DNA of 64,000 bases from positions 4,385,001 to 4,449,000 of the forward strand of contig JHVA01000001.1 in the NCBI GenBank assembly GCA_000688615.1, written 5' to 3'. Positions 1 to 8,893 of this stretch are shown here, piece by piece. The position numbers and the translations under genes are program-made. Within the stretch, counting starts at the first letter, position 1; each line of letters begins with the position of its first letter. The stretch comes from Acidobacteriaceae bacterium KBS 146. GTDB taxonomy: Bacteria; Acidobacteriota; Terriglobia; Terriglobales; Acidobacteriaceae. Below the pieces are notes generated by a model. That model was given only the letters and a program-made list of their open reading frames with translations, did no database searches and was not told the DNA's origin.

Positions 1-57
1 GGATGAATTGGTGGCTACAATGCCTTCCAGGCCTTTCGGTGCAGCGACAGTGGACAT
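1..57 (-). CDS. gltA: Citrate synthase, N-terminal fragment (cut by window edge)
   Basis: Only the first 19 codons lie in the window. They read MSTVAAPKGLEGIVATNSS from an ATG at 57-55. The KGLEGIVAT-S-S opening is typical of citrate/2-methylcitrate synthases of the Bacillus CitZ type, which condense acetyl-CoA and oxaloacetate at the entry of the TCA cycle. The catalytic His and Asp residues are outside the window. The call therefore rests on the N-terminal signature alone, and the choice between citrate and methylcitrate synthase cannot be made. Confidence 0.6.
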   Translation of the reverse strand, partial: MSTVAAPKGLEGIVATNSS

Positions 58-142
58 AAATAGACTTCTCCCCACAAAACTAAATTACATCTGGTTATAG
101 CTCAGGCGAGAAACGATTGTCACGAAGACCGGGCGAATATCG

Positions 143-1231
143 TCACGGCTGTGCGATTCCTGAGTGGAGTGATCGAAGGGGTGTGAAGGCGCCAAGGTCA
201 ACCGCAGGTCTCTCTCCCGCGAGTATTTGGGCCATTACAAGCGCGGTAGCGGGTGCAAGCAGAATGCCATTTCGATAGTGTCCCGCCGAGATGAAGTGTT
301 GCTCCGTCACCTGGCCCAGCAGAGGCAACCCATCGCTCGTTCCGGGGCGCAGACCGGCCCAGGTCTCCACTGCAACAGCGTCAGCAATTCCCGGCAGAAG
401 CTCTGTGGCCGCAGATCGCAGCCTGGCAATGTCTTCCGGGTGAACTGTTTTATCGAAGCCAACATCCTCCACGGTTGCGCCGATGACTGCCCGCCCCGCC
501 GCTGGTCCCGTCGTCCGAGGAACTATATAGATATCGGGAGTTCGGAGGACGAGATGCAGTGGAACCGAAGGGGGAAGCTGAATGGCAAGCATCTGGCCTT
601 TTCGTGGAAGAGGGAGCACGTGACCGGGGGGCAGTTGCGTAAGTCCCCATGCGCCGGTACAGTCCACCACGTATCGGGGATGCAGAATCTCCGACGTGGT
701 ATGGACTTCAATCTTTGATGAACCGGTTTGGACGAAATGCGCCGGCGTGTGACTGCGGACCTCGATCTCTGTCGCCTGAATCGCCGCCCACAGAGCTTGA
801 GCCAGTTCCCGAGGGTCGAGGCTTTCCTCGTTCAGCAGAATGAACCGGCGATCTCTGGTATTCAGCTGCGGCTGCAGGATGGAAAGTGTTTCGTTGCTGA
901 GGAGAGTGAGGCCTCGGTCCGCTTCGAGGTGAGAGGCGTGTACCTCCTGCAATGTGGTGCTCGTCTGAAAGGAAACCGTTGTTCCAGACAGGCGAAAGAG
1001 ATGATCCAGGAACCTGGGATAAAGAGCGCGGCTTAACTCAGAAAGTGATTGCAGCTCCGGGGGATTCTCGGGATCCCTGGCGGCGAGCATTCCGGCCGCC
1101 GCCGTAGAAGCTTCGGCTAGAGGCAATCCTTGTTCCAAAACAACTACACGAGCGCCCCTGCTCTGGAGCTCGAGCGCAAGGGAGAGGCCGATGATACCTG
1201 CTCCCGCAATGCAAACGTCAGGCGAAGACAT
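143..1231 (-). CDS. thiO: Glycine oxidase ThiO / FAD-dependent amine oxidoreductase
   Basis: A 362-residue DAO-fold flavoenzyme. An N-terminal dinucleotide-binding motif (GAGIIG, residues 10-15, with an acidic strand end VVVLEQG) binds FAD. The C-terminal GLRPGTSDGLPLLG and GHYRNGILLAP segments are typical of ThiO, which oxidises glycine to iminoacetate for the thiazole half of thiamine. Length and both signatures fit the family. No other thi genes and no recognisable TPP riboswitch are nearby, so a general glycine/D-amino-acid oxidase role is also possible. It is followed on the same strand, after a short gap, by the citrate synthase start. Confidence 0.85.
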   Translation of the reverse strand: MSSPDVCIAGAGIIGLSLALELQSRGARVVVLEQGLPLAEASTAAAGMLAARDPENPPELQSLSELSRALYPRFLDHLFRLSGTTVSFQTSTTLQEVHASHLEADRGLTLLSNETLSILQPQLNTRDRRFILLNEESLDPRELAQALWAAIQATEIEVRSHTPAHFVQTGSSKIEVHTTSEILHPRYVVDCTGAWGLTQLPPGHVLPLPRKGQMLAIQLPPSVPLHLVLRTPDIYIVPRTTGPAAGRAVIGATVEDVGFDKTVHPEDIARLRSAATELLPGIADAVAVETWAGLRPGTSDGLPLLGQVTEQHFISAGHYRNGILLAPATALVMAQILAGERPAVDLGAFTPLRSLHSGIAQP

Positions 1232-1362
1232 AAGACCAGTCTATGACCTTTGTTTGCAAAGGAAGATATATAGTCTCTGTACCTGCCTCTCCTCGCCGCG
1301 CGTCCGTGTGAGCAAGGAAAGCTAAGGAAGCGTTGAAAGTCTGCGTTCAGAAGGAGAGTACG

Positions 1363-2181
1363 ATGGCGGAAGAATACGTAGAGGAACGGTCAGTCTCTGG
1401 AGCGTTGCTTGCAATTGTAGCGATCTCCCTCATAGCAGCGGTGGGTGGGCTGATCTGGTGCTACATCCTGCAGAGAGATCTGCAGACAACGGGACATAAA
1501 CTCGCCCTGGCGGATCAGAAGAATGCTGACTTGAGTCAGAAGCTGGATGCAACGAATGCTCGCCTGCGAGCAACCAGTGAGACTCTCGGCCAAAGCGTCG
1601 GTATGACGCAGAAGCAGATTGAGTTGAGGGCCCAAAGTATTCTGGCGCAACAGAAGGTCGCACAGGCTAAGTTGGAAGAGGCACAGGCAGCCACGCAGAA
1701 GCAGATTGGGGCAGTCTCCAGCGAGGTCTCCAGTGTGAAGACGGACGTTGGTGGCGTCAAAACGGATGTGGCTGCCACCAGAACCGATCTTGAGGCGACA
1801 AAAACGCAGCTGACCCGTGTTGTGGGTGATGCCGGTGTGATGAGCGGCTTGATCGCTAAGAATCATGACGAGCTCGAGATCCTGAAACACAAGGGCGATC
1901 GAAACTACTATGAGTTCACCTTGCAAAAGGGCCAGCAGCCGACGCTGCTGTCGTCGATCAAGCTGCAATTGAAGAAGGCCGACCAGAAACACTCCCGTTA
2001 CACCCTGAACGTAAGTGCGGATGATCGCGTCATCGAGAAGAAGGATAAGAATCTCGATGAGCCGCTTCAGTTCTACACGGGCAAAGATCCTGAGCTTTAT
2101 GAGCTGGTCGTCAACTCAATTGAGAAGAACAAGGTCTCCGGATATCTCTCGACGCCCAAAGGAAAGACAGCCGCGCCGTAA
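1363..2181 (+). CDS. Membrane-anchored coiled-coil protein, unknown function
   Basis: About 272 residues. I start at the ATG at 1363 because AAGGAG at 1351-1356 is a well-placed ribosome site; a TTG ten codons upstream is less likely. A short cytoplasmic head is followed by one hydrophobic helix (about residues 12-36) and a long alpha-helical region (about 37-175). Part of that region has almost exact seven-residue spacing: SSVKTDV, GGVKTDV, AATRTDL, EATKTQL. A C-terminal domain of about 90 residues, rich in Lys, Asp and Tyr, follows. The layout suggests an inner-membrane protein with a periplasmic rod and a small distal domain. I do not recognise the family. Confidence 0.75.
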   Translation: MAEEYVEERSVSGALLAIVAISLIAAVGGLIWCYILQRDLQTTGHKLALADQKNADLSQKLDATNARLRATSETLGQSVGMTQKQIELRAQSILAQQKVAQAKLEEAQAATQKQIGAVSSEVSSVKTDVGGVKTDVAATRTDLEATKTQLTRVVGDAGVMSGLIAKNHDELEILKHKGDRNYYEFTLQKGQQPTLLSSIKLQLKKADQKHSRYTLNVSADDRVIEKKDKNLDEPLQFYTGKDPELYELVVNSIEKNKVSGYLSTPKGKTAAP

Positions 2182-2202
2182 TATTCCATGGATGCAGACG
2201 CA

Positions 2203-2236
2203 AAATGGGGGACGCTTCCGCGTCCCCCATTTGTTT
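2203..2236 (+). terminator. Rho-independent terminator after the coiled-coil gene
   Basis: AAATGGGGGACGC at 2203-2215 pairs perfectly with GCGTCCCCCATTT at 2220-2232 around a TTCC loop. A T-rich stretch follows. It lies 21 bp after the stop codon and also separates this gene from the converging 23-codon gene. Confidence 0.85.
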
Positions 2237-2250
2237 GCCTGTTTCGGTTT

Positions 2251-2322
2251 TTATTTCTTCTTCGCGGCTTTCTTGGTTGCCTTCTTAGCCGGTGCTTTTT
2301 TTGCTGCCTTCTTCGTTGCCAT
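2251..2322 (-). CDS. 23-residue Lys/Ala-rich basic peptide
   Basis: A very short gene that reads MATKKAAKKAPAKK and continues in the same style to a Lys-Lys-Lys end. It is almost entirely Lys and Ala with one Pro, like the tail of histone H1 and bacterial AlgP/HU tails. It starts at an ATG at 2322 preceded by GGGAG about 9 nt upstream, which supports translation. The frame continues open upstream without a start of similar quality. A role as a nucleic-acid-binding peptide is inferred from composition only. It could also be the remnant of a longer histone-like gene. Confidence 0.55.
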   Translation of the reverse strand: MATKKAAKKAPAKKATKKAAKKK

Positions 2323-2564
2323 TTGCCTATTCTCCCTAGTGATTAGACATGGACCTGCAACACACTTCATTGCAGCTAACGAAGGTATAGATTTACGAAA
2401 ATTCACTGTCAAGAAAAATCGATAGGTTTTTGAAAAAAAGTTTAAGCGGCGATTTCCCATTCCAGCAATTTGAGTCACGTCGTTCTTACTTCGTGAAGAG
2501 AGAAATCGCTCGCCGCTGCACCGTCCTATACTGTCGCATCGCTGTTTTGCGTTGAAGGTGAGCC

Positions 2565-3752
2565 ATGAAAGAGATCGTGATCGTCGCGGCAGTTCGCACT
2601 CCAGTAGGAAAGTTTCAAGGTGGGTTGTCAGAGCTTTCTGCCGTGCAGCTTGGAGCGATTCCGATTCGCGACGCGATTCGAAGAGCCGGTGTTGACGCGG
2701 CTTCCGTCGATGAATGCATTATGGGTTGTGTCCTGCCGGCGGGCTTAGGACAGAATCCAGCGCGCCAGGCTGCGCTTCACGCCGGTCTGCCGGAATCTAC
2801 TTCTGCGCTGACAGTCAACATGGTCTGTGGCAGCGGATTGCGAGCCGTTGCGCTCGGGGCGCAGAACATTCTTGCAGGAGATGCAGAGATTGTCGTCGCC
2901 GGTGGGATGGAGTCCATGTCGAATGCTCCTTATCTTCTTCCTGCTGCTCGTAAAGGTCTTCGGATGGGGGATGGAGCGGTGGTGGATTCCATGATTCGAG
3001 ATGGCTTGTGGTGTGCCTGTGAGGATCAGCACATGGGAATGACGGGAGAGCTTGTGGCTGAAAAATACGGCATCACACGGCAGCAACAGGACGCTTTTGC
3101 TCTTGAGTCCCATCGCCGGGCGACTGCTGCGTGGCGAGAGGGGCGCTTCGACGCGGAAGTCGCTCCCGTGACTCTGCCCGCGAAGAAACCCGGCGCAGAA
3201 TCCATCGTGGTGTGTCGCGACGAGAGCGTGCGTGAGGATGCTTCGCTCGAAGCACTGGCCGCACTTAAGCCCGCGTTCAAAAAAGAGGGGACGGTAACGG
3301 CCGGCAATGCCCCTGGGGTAAATGATGCCGCTGCCGCTGTTGTCCTCATGTCATCGAGCAAAGCATACGAGCTTAAATTAAAGCCGCTGGCGACCATTCG
3401 CGCTCAAGCCATGAGTGGTGTGGCGCCGCGTTGGGTCATGATGGCACCTGTGAGCGGTGTACGCAGAGTGCTCGAAAAGGCGGGATGGAGGGGAGACGAA
3501 GTCGACCTCTATGAGTTGAATGAAGCCTTCAGCGTCCAGGCTCTTGCGGTGACACGAGAACTTGGTCTTCCTCTCGATAAGGTCAACGTTAACGGGGGGG
3601 CCGTCGCTCTTGGTCATCCCATCGGCGCCAGCGGAGCACGTGTGCTGGTCACCCTGGTTCATGAGTTGATCCGGCGGGATGCGAGAAAAGGGGTTGCTGC
3701 CCTCTGCCTAGGGGGCGGCAATTCAGTCGCCATGGCGATCGAACGAGGGTGA
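2565..3752 (+). CDS. Acetyl-CoA acetyltransferase (thiolase)
   Basis: A 395-residue type II thiolase that reversibly condenses two acetyl-CoA to acetoacetyl-CoA or cleaves 3-ketoacyl-CoA. All catalytic landmarks are present: nucleophile Cys88 in NMVCGSG, His351 in GHPIGASG and the second Cys381 in CLGGGNS. The length is standard. The start ATG at 2565 is preceded by AAGGTGAG. No beta-oxidation or PHB partner is adjacent. The short length and the [10 protein letters not shown]-terminus favour the biosynthetic AtoB/PhaA subgroup over FadA. A methyltransferase follows 28 bp downstream and may be co-transcribed. Confidence 0.92.
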   Translation: MKEIVIVAAVRTPVGKFQGGLSELSAVQLGAIPIRDAIRRAGVDAASVDECIMGCVLPAGLGQNPARQAALHAGLPESTSALTVNMVCGSGLRAVALGAQNILAGDAEIVVAGGMESMSNAPYLLPAARKGLRMGDGAVVDSMIRDGLWCACEDQHMGMTGELVAEKYGITRQQQDAFALESHRRATAAWREGRFDAEVAPVTLPAKKPGAESIVVCRDESVREDASLEALAALKPAFKKEGTVTAGNAPGVNDAAAAVVLMSSSKAYELKLKPLATIRAQAMSGVAPRWVMMAPVSGVRRVLEKAGWRGDEVDLYELNEAFSVQALAVTRELGLPLDKVNVNGGAVALGHPIGASGARVLVTLVHELIRRDARKGVAALCLGGGNSVAMAIERG

Positions 3753-3780
3753 GTTGTTCTGTCTGCCTTAATGTCGGAGA

Positions 3781-4572
3781 ATGCAATCGATGGAGAGTAT
3801 TCGCCGCTTCGATGGAAAGGTTACAGATTACGCCCATTTTCGGGAAAGGTATTCGTCGGAAATTCTACTGCCCATCCTTCAAACATCATGCGGTCTTACG
3901 CCCACCTGGGTAGTGGCTGACATCGGAGCAGGCACCGGGATGCTTAGCGATGTCTTTCGCGCCAATGGCAATCGTACTCTGGCGGTTGAGCCTAACGCCG
4001 AGATGAGGCAGATGTGTCGAAGCCTTCATGAGAGTGATCCAAAGCTTCAGGTTATCGAAGGTACAGCAGAAGAGACCGGATTGGAATCGTCGTCCGTCGA
4101 TCTGGTTACTGCAGGGAGAGCGATGCACTGGTTCGATCGCGAAAGGGCCTTCACAGAGTTCCGTAGAATCCTCAAGCCCGATGGCTGGGTCGCGATCGTC
4201 GCCTTTGGAAGAACTGAAAAAGGACGGGAGGAAAACGTGGTCTTTGAGCAGCTGCTACGGGCCTTCTCACCGGATCATGCCGATACCCACGCCGGCTACG
4301 AGGTGTACCGGCGTCTCAGATCGGATCTGCCCCGGGATTTTTATCATCAGGAGATTCTGGGGACGATGTCGCTGGGTTGGGAAGACCTGCTGGGGCTCAC
4401 CCTCTCGCTCTCGCACAGCCCAGCGAGAGAAAGCCAGGAGTATGTGTCATTCGAGGATTCGTTGCGCGAGTTTTTTCAGCGATTTGCTTCTGATGGGCAG
4501 GTTGCATTGGAGACGCGATACTGGATCAATGTTGGACGATTCGAGCGCGCTAGAATCGTCAGCATTCGATGA
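3781..4572 (+). CDS. Class I SAM-dependent methyltransferase
   Basis: A 263-residue protein with a Rossmann-type methyltransferase core. Motif I is [10 protein letters not shown] (residues 44-53), an acidic strand-2 end follows (AVEPN), and [12 protein letters not shown] stands at the motif IV position. The fold resembles UbiE/Methyltransf_11 proteins of the yeast TMT1-like group, but the substrate cannot be read from the sequence. The last 14 bases overlap the 3' end of the convergent sdaA gene. A second ATG three codons in is a possible start. Confidence 0.85.
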   Translation: MQSMESIRRFDGKVTDYAHFRERYSSEILLPILQTSCGLTPTWVVADIGAGTGMLSDVFRANGNRTLAVEPNAEMRQMCRSLHESDPKLQVIEGTAEETGLESSSVDLVTAGRAMHWFDRERAFTEFRRILKPDGWVAIVAFGRTEKGREENVVFEQLLRAFSPDHADTHAGYEVYRRLRSDLPRDFYHQEILGTMSLGWEDLLGLTLSLSHSPARESQEYVSFEDSLREFFQRFASDGQVALETRYWINVGRFERARIVSIR

Positions 4573-6004
4573 TGTTTAGCGCCAGACCGGCGAGTGAGGT
4601 CTCTTTGTAACGCGACTGCATGTCCAGACCGGTCTGGTACATGGTTGCAATGACCTGATCGAGAGAAAGTTTATGACCCTCAGTCTCGTGCATAGACATA
4701 CGAGCAGCGTTGATGGCTTTGACTGCTCCCATCCCATTGCGCTCGATGCAGGGGATCTGTACGAGTCCGCCGATAGGATCACAGGTCATGCCCAGATTAT
4801 GTTCCATAGCAATTTCGGCGGCATGCTCCACCTGCTCGTTCGTTCCACCTAGTGCAGCAACGAGTCCGCCTGCGGCCATGGAACAGGCAACGCCTACCTC
4901 GCCCTGGCACCCGACCTCGGCTCCTGAGATGCTGGCGTTCTCCTTGTAGAGAATGCCAATTGCGGCGGCGGTCAGGAAGTAACGAAGAATGCCTTCCTGG
5001 TTCGCTCCTGCAATAAAACGTATGTAATAGTGTGCGATTGCCGGAATAACTCCTGCCGCCCCATTCGTTGGTGCAGTTACAACGCGAGTCCCTGCGGCGT
5101 TCTCTTCATTGACTGCCATCGCATAGACAGTTACCCAATCCATGGGGGCAAGGGGGTCGGCCGCAACTTCGTGCTCCAGGCGGCGAGCTAAACGAGGCGC
5201 TCGTCGTCGAACATTAAGCCCACCGGGCAGAACGCCTTCTGTATTCAGACCGCGAACCGTGCAGTCCTGCATCGTTTTCCAGATTTCCAGGATCCCTGCC
5301 TTCACCTGCTCCTGTGGGCTCATGTGGGAGGTTTTCTCATGGAGCGGTGGCCTTCGGATGGAGGTCTCAGCCATCAAGGCTGTCTCATTGGCGAGGAGGA
5401 GATCGCCGATCGTGAGGTGATGTTCTTGAGCGATCGAGAGCAGCTCGGCTGCGCTTTTGAACGGATATGGAACTCTCGGCGCTGCCTCAACCGTTGCATT
5501 CTGCTGCTGCTCAAACTCCTTCTCGGAAAGGATAAAACCTCCTCCAACGGAATAGATAACCTCTTCGGCAATTCGGGATCCATCCGCGAGAAACGCGGCG
5601 AATCGCATTCCGTTAGGATGGGTTGGCCGTTCCGGGGTAGGGTACATTTGTTCGCGATGAAATCGAAGGTGTTCTGCTTCCGTGAAGGGAATCGGTTCAC
5701 GATCCAGCAGATAAAGTGTTCCGGTGGATCGTATCGCGGCAAGTTCAGCGTCCATGACGGTAGGGTCGATCGTGTCGGGAGCTTCGCCCATCAGCCCCAT
5801 AAGAATCGCGCGATCGGTGCCGTGGCCACGACCTGTCAAAGCCAGCGATCCGTAGAGGTCGATGGTCATTTGTGCGACCTCGGAGAGGTTGCCAGTGTGA
5901 TCGAGAGATTGAGCGAATCGCAAAGCCGCTCGCATGGGCCCGACCGTGTGAGAACTTGAAGGACCAATTCCGATTTTGAAGAGTTCGAACAGACTGGTAT
6001 TCAC
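4559..6004 (-). CDS. sdaA: L-serine ammonia-lyase, iron-sulfur, single chain
   Basis: A 481-residue type 2 L-serine dehydratase, which deaminates serine to pyruvate using a [4Fe-4S] cluster. The N-terminus has the [14 protein letters not shown] motif of the beta domain. Cys366, Cys408 and Cys419 are spaced 42 and 11 residues apart, the same spacing as the cluster ligands of the Legionella enzyme, so the cluster is probably intact. Beta and alpha domains are fused in the E. coli order. It converges on and overlaps the methyltransferase gene by 14 bp. No dedicated transporter or regulator is adjacent. Confidence 0.95.
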   Translation of the reverse strand: MNTSLFELFKIGIGPSSSHTVGPMRAALRFAQSLDHTGNLSEVAQMTIDLYGSLALTGRGHGTDRAILMGLMGEAPDTIDPTVMDAELAAIRSTGTLYLLDREPIPFTEAEHLRFHREQMYPTPERPTHPNGMRFAAFLADGSRIAEEVIYSVGGGFILSEKEFEQQQNATVEAAPRVPYPFKSAAELLSIAQEHHLTIGDLLLANETALMAETSIRRPPLHEKTSHMSPQEQVKAGILEIWKTMQDCTVRGLNTEGVLPGGLNVRRRAPRLARRLEHEVAADPLAPMDWVTVYAMAVNEENAAGTRVVTAPTNGAAGVIPAIAHYYIRFIAGANQEGILRYFLTAAAIGILYKENASISGAEVGCQGEVGVACSMAAGGLVAALGGTNEQVEHAAEIAMEHNLGMTCDPIGGLVQIPCIERNGMGAVKAINAARMSMHETEGHKLSLDQVIATMYQTGLDMQSRYKETSLAGLALNIIEC

Positions 6005-6150
6005 GCGCCTATTTTAGGCGCGATGGCGCCACCTGTGGGTGAAGACCTTTACAGCCCCACGTCTGCGACTTCGGTGGTAACAGGGGCGAGGCCGCGGAGT
6101 GCTATACTCGCCGCACACTTAACTGCCTCAAGGACATATCAGGCTCGAAG

Positions 6151-7743
6151 ATGCTTTTTAAAGCCCGTAGTGCTGCCGTTTATGGAATCGACGCTCACCT
6201 GATCGATGTTGAGGTCGACTTCTCCCAGATCAAGCTGGATAAAGAACAGTTCAGCACTGTCGGGCTTCCCGACGCTGCGGTCCGCGAAAGCCGCGATCGT
6301 GTGCGCTCTGCGATCAAGAACTCAGGCTTCGAGATTCCTCCGACAAAGATCACCATCAATCTCGCTCCGGCGGATCTGAAGAAGGAGGGATCGGGCTTCG
6401 ATCTTCCGATCGCTGTAGGAATTCTGGGTGCGTACGGCGCGCTGACGATAAAAGATATCGACGACTTTCTTCTGGTTGGCGAACTAGGGCTTGATGGCTC
6501 ACTGCGTGCTGTGCCCGGCGCGCTTCCGATCGCTGTGGCCGCGCGAGCGAACGGAATCCGCAACGTGATCGTGCCAGCGAGCAATGCACGAGAGGCAGCG
6601 GTCGTTGAAGGTGTAAATGTTTATGCGATGAAGAGCTTGATCGAGGTGCGGGAGCTCCTAAACTCCGCTTCGACAGGGACGATCTCGGTCGCTCCGCTCG
6701 CGGTACGAGCGACGGAGCTCCTGAATGAGACACAACATTTTCCTTTTGATTTCAAAGATGTGCGTGGACAGCATGTAGCAAAGCGGGCGCTTGAGGTGGC
6801 GGCTGCCGGCGGTCATAACATTCTTATGATCGGGCCTCCGGGATCTGGAAAAACGATGCTGGCCAAACGTCTTCCTTCGATTCTGTCGCCCCTGAAGTTT
6901 GAGGAGGCTCTCGAGACGACCAAGATTCACTCCGTGGCCGGAGTTCTGGATGGGGAACAGGGCCTGGTGACGCATCGACCCTTTCGCTCACCGCATCACA
7001 CGATCTCTGACGCCGGGCTGATCGGAGGCGGGATGGTTCCGCGACCAGGCGAAGTTTCGCTGGCGCACAATGGATTACTGTTCCTTGATGAGCTTCCGGA
7101 GTTTCCGCGAAACGTTCTCGAAGTTCTCAGGCAGCCGCTCGAGGATGGAACAGTGACGATCTCGAGGGCGGCGATGAGCCTCAGTTTTCCGGCGAGGTTC
7201 ATGCTGGCGGCAGCGATGAATCCCTGCCCTTGCGGTTATTTTAACGACAAGCGTCGTGAGTGTATGTGTACTCCCCCCATGATTCAGCGGTACGTGTCGA
7301 AGGTAAGTGGTCCACTGCTCGATCGGATCGATATCCATATAGAAGTTCCCGCGGTGGAATATAAAGAGCTGCGTGGGGGGGCAGCCGCCGAGGGTTCGAC
7401 TGAGATTCGCGAGCGGGTGATGGCAGCCCGGCGGCGCCAGCATGAAAGGTTCGCTGAGGCGGGGGAGCGAACGAAGGGGTCGAGTAAGGGAGTTGCTCGC
7501 CGGGTATTCGCAAATGCTCAGATGAACACCCCGCAGATCAGGGCTTACTGCGTTCTCGAATCCGATGCCGAACGATTGCTGGAGCGGGCTATGCAACAAC
7601 AAGGTCTCAGTGCGCGAGCTCATGACCGCATTCTGAAAGTGGCGCGTACGATTGCGGATCTCGATGCGGCCGAGAGTGTTGGAACCCGGCACATCGCCGA
7701 GGCGATTCAGTACCGAACGCTGGATCGAAGCTATTGGTCCTGA
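6151..7743 (+). CDS. yifB: YifB/ComM-family Mg-chelatase-like AAA+ ATPase
   Basis: A 530-residue protein with the family architecture: an N-terminal Lon-like ChlI domain (about 1-190), an AAA+ ATPase with Walker A GPPGSGKT (228-235) and Walker [11 protein letters not shown], and a C-terminal Mg_chelatase_C helical domain. A Cys-rich loop ([10 protein letters not shown], then CMCTPP) typical of the family is present. In naturally competent bacteria ComM drives branch migration during recombination. The presence of dprA at 46.9 kb fits that role. A TATACT hexamer about 50 bp upstream could be its -10 box, but I see no matching -35. Confidence 0.93.
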   Translation: MLFKARSAAVYGIDAHLIDVEVDFSQIKLDKEQFSTVGLPDAAVRESRDRVRSAIKNSGFEIPPTKITINLAPADLKKEGSGFDLPIAVGILGAYGALTIKDIDDFLLVGELGLDGSLRAVPGALPIAVAARANGIRNVIVPASNAREAAVVEGVNVYAMKSLIEVRELLNSASTGTISVAPLAVRATELLNETQHFPFDFKDVRGQHVAKRALEVAAAGGHNILMIGPPGSGKTMLAKRLPSILSPLKFEEALETTKIHSVAGVLDGEQGLVTHRPFRSPHHTISDAGLIGGGMVPRPGEVSLAHNGLLFLDELPEFPRNVLEVLRQPLEDGTVTISRAAMSLSFPARFMLAAAMNPCPCGYFNDKRRECMCTPPMIQRYVSKVSGPLLDRIDIHIEVPAVEYKELRGGAAAEGSTEIRERVMAARRRQHERFAEAGERTKGSSKGVARRVFANAQMNTPQIRAYCVLESDAERLLERAMQQQGLSARAHDRILKVARTIADLDAAESVGTRHIAEAIQYRTLDRSYWS

Positions 7744-7762
7744 CCTCCCCCTACCTCTTTTC

Positions 7763-7831
7763 GCGCAAAGTCTTGAATCCAAAGTACTTAGGGTTGGACT
7801 AGAAATGTAAAGTCTTCAAAAGAAAAGACTT
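7763..7831 (+). repeat. Dispersed intergenic repeat, copy A
   Basis: By hand this aligns without gaps to 33615-33683, with about 49 of 69 positions identical. Shared blocks are GCGCAAAGTCTT, CTTAG, TTGGACT and TAAAGTCTT. This copy ends in a perfect 7-bp inverted repeat, AAGTCTT (7810-7816) and AAGACTT (7825-7831), with an 8-nt loop. It starts 20 bp after the yifB stop codon. Confidence 0.6.
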
Positions 7832-8098
7832 AAGGCATACTCTTAAACTGGAGCGAAGCGGAGGGCGGTCCTATTGATTTCCTGCTTTCATTTTACTCCG
7901 GTGGAGTAACCTATTCGGCAGCTTCATCAGTCCCATATCGTGCTCATTTTCAATAGCTTGACTAAGCCTAGTATTCCTGGCGCTCTTGACAGGCTGGTAT
8001 AGACCCGTCTGGTTGGAGAGGGGTATTGTTCGGGAATTTGCGTCGGCTAGCTCTCCGCTTTATGGGATTTTAAGTGAGAGTGTTTCCAAAAATAAGTA

Positions 8099-8127
8099 TT
8101 GACCTACTGGCGGGGAGGATTTACTTT
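8099..8127 (+). promoter_or_regulatory. Candidate sigma-70-type promoter upstream of rpoZ
   Basis: TTGACC (8099-8104) and TACTTT (8122-8127) are separated by 17 bp. If used, it gives rpoZ a leader of nearly 390 nt. It is a weak match, found by eye in a long non-coding region. Confidence 0.3.
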
Positions 8128-8517
8128 TCTAAGGGTCGATGCTGTTTACGCCAGACTAGGACGGCGCAGCTCGGCACCGGGATGCCAGGAATACCGGGTG
8201 TTCCGCTCTGCTACCTTCTGTTTTGTGCCCAGGCGTTCGAGCCGCTGAAGATACCAGGAGAGACAGGGTTTCGATTAGGCGTGTGGCTCTTCGGGGCTAC
8301 GCGAAAGATTGTTTCGTCTGCTAAAGATGGGGCGGATCATTTTTAGTTTGAGATATTTACACGGATGTCCGAATCCATTTTCAGGGAGTTGGCGTCTAAT
8401 GATTGGCAGTGGTAGGCGGAAGACAACGGACCTACCAGATTGTGAATTTCAAAATTTTGCGGAGAGTGAGCGCACAAACGCTTTTTGCCGCAACCGGACT
8501 GAATAAAGGAGAAGATG

Positions 8518-8736
8518 ATGCGCTCGGATCTTGTTTTTGGAGCCCTCACTCACGTGAAGAACCGTTATGAACTGTGCCAGCTGGCATCGAAGGCGACCCG
8601 TAAGCTGCACAAGCCCAATACCCGTCTTCAGGACACGACGAACGAAGTGCTGGATCGGTTCCGTGACTCCATTCCGACGGGCGATGGAGAAACACCTGTT
8701 CAGAAGATTGAGCTGCAGGAGCGCCGCGCGGCATAA
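8518..8736 (+). CDS. rpoZ: DNA-directed RNA polymerase omega subunit (acidobacterial type)
   Basis: A 72-residue protein. The NRYELCQLASKATRKLH core matches the omega pattern in which an N-R-(F/Y)-x-L-x-x-x-A segment near the N-terminus packs on the beta-prime C-terminus. Omega chaperones RNA polymerase assembly. Two tandem ATGs occur (8515 and 8518). I use the second because its distance from AAGGAG is more normal. The C-terminal part is acidic and divergent and lacks the usual ALREI-type helix, so the assignment is good but not certain. rho follows 157 bp downstream. Confidence 0.7.
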   Translation: MRSDLVFGALTHVKNRYELCQLASKATRKLHKPNTRLQDTTNEVLDRFRDSIPTGDGETPVQKIELQERRAA

Positions 8737-8893
8737 CGCGCGGCCTGCGGCCCTTAAACCCTAACCTTTAACTCTTCCGCATCTCCCAATCCATCCTAAA
8801 AATTCAAGTCTCTTCCCGGTTGTCCCGTAAGATCCCCTTTCAGGCACATCCCGCCCAAGTTCCCTAGATTTCTATCAATTCCAAGGTAAAACC

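Larger units (their letters stand above)
7744..8517. other. 774-bp non-coding region between yifB and rpoZ
   Basis: No convincing gene is visible on either strand. It contains one copy of a dispersed repeat (7763-7831), a promoter-like pair TTGACC-N17-TACTTT (8099-8127), and a bulged hairpin with TTGCGG (8457-8462) pairing CCGCAA (8488-8493) just before the rpoZ ribosome site. An open frame of 90 codons at 8074-8346 has no family resemblance and no good ribosome site. A long regulated leader or an unrecognised small RNA would fit this space. Confidence 0.6.

Noticed and set aside
7986..8014. TTGACA hexamer as a possible -35 before rpoZ
   Set aside because: No acceptable -10 hexamer at 16-18 bp; TATAGA is only six bases downstream.
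8230..8290. Sequence resembling the B12-box end of a cobalamin riboswitch (CCAGGAGAGAC)
   Set aside because: The box is imperfect and the upstream GAAAAGGGAA / GCCACTG elements of the cobalamin fold are missing. No cobalamin gene follows.
8074..8346. 90-codon frame in the rpoZ leader as a gene
   Set aside because: No good ribosome site, no recognisable domain, and unusual Cys/Arg-rich composition.
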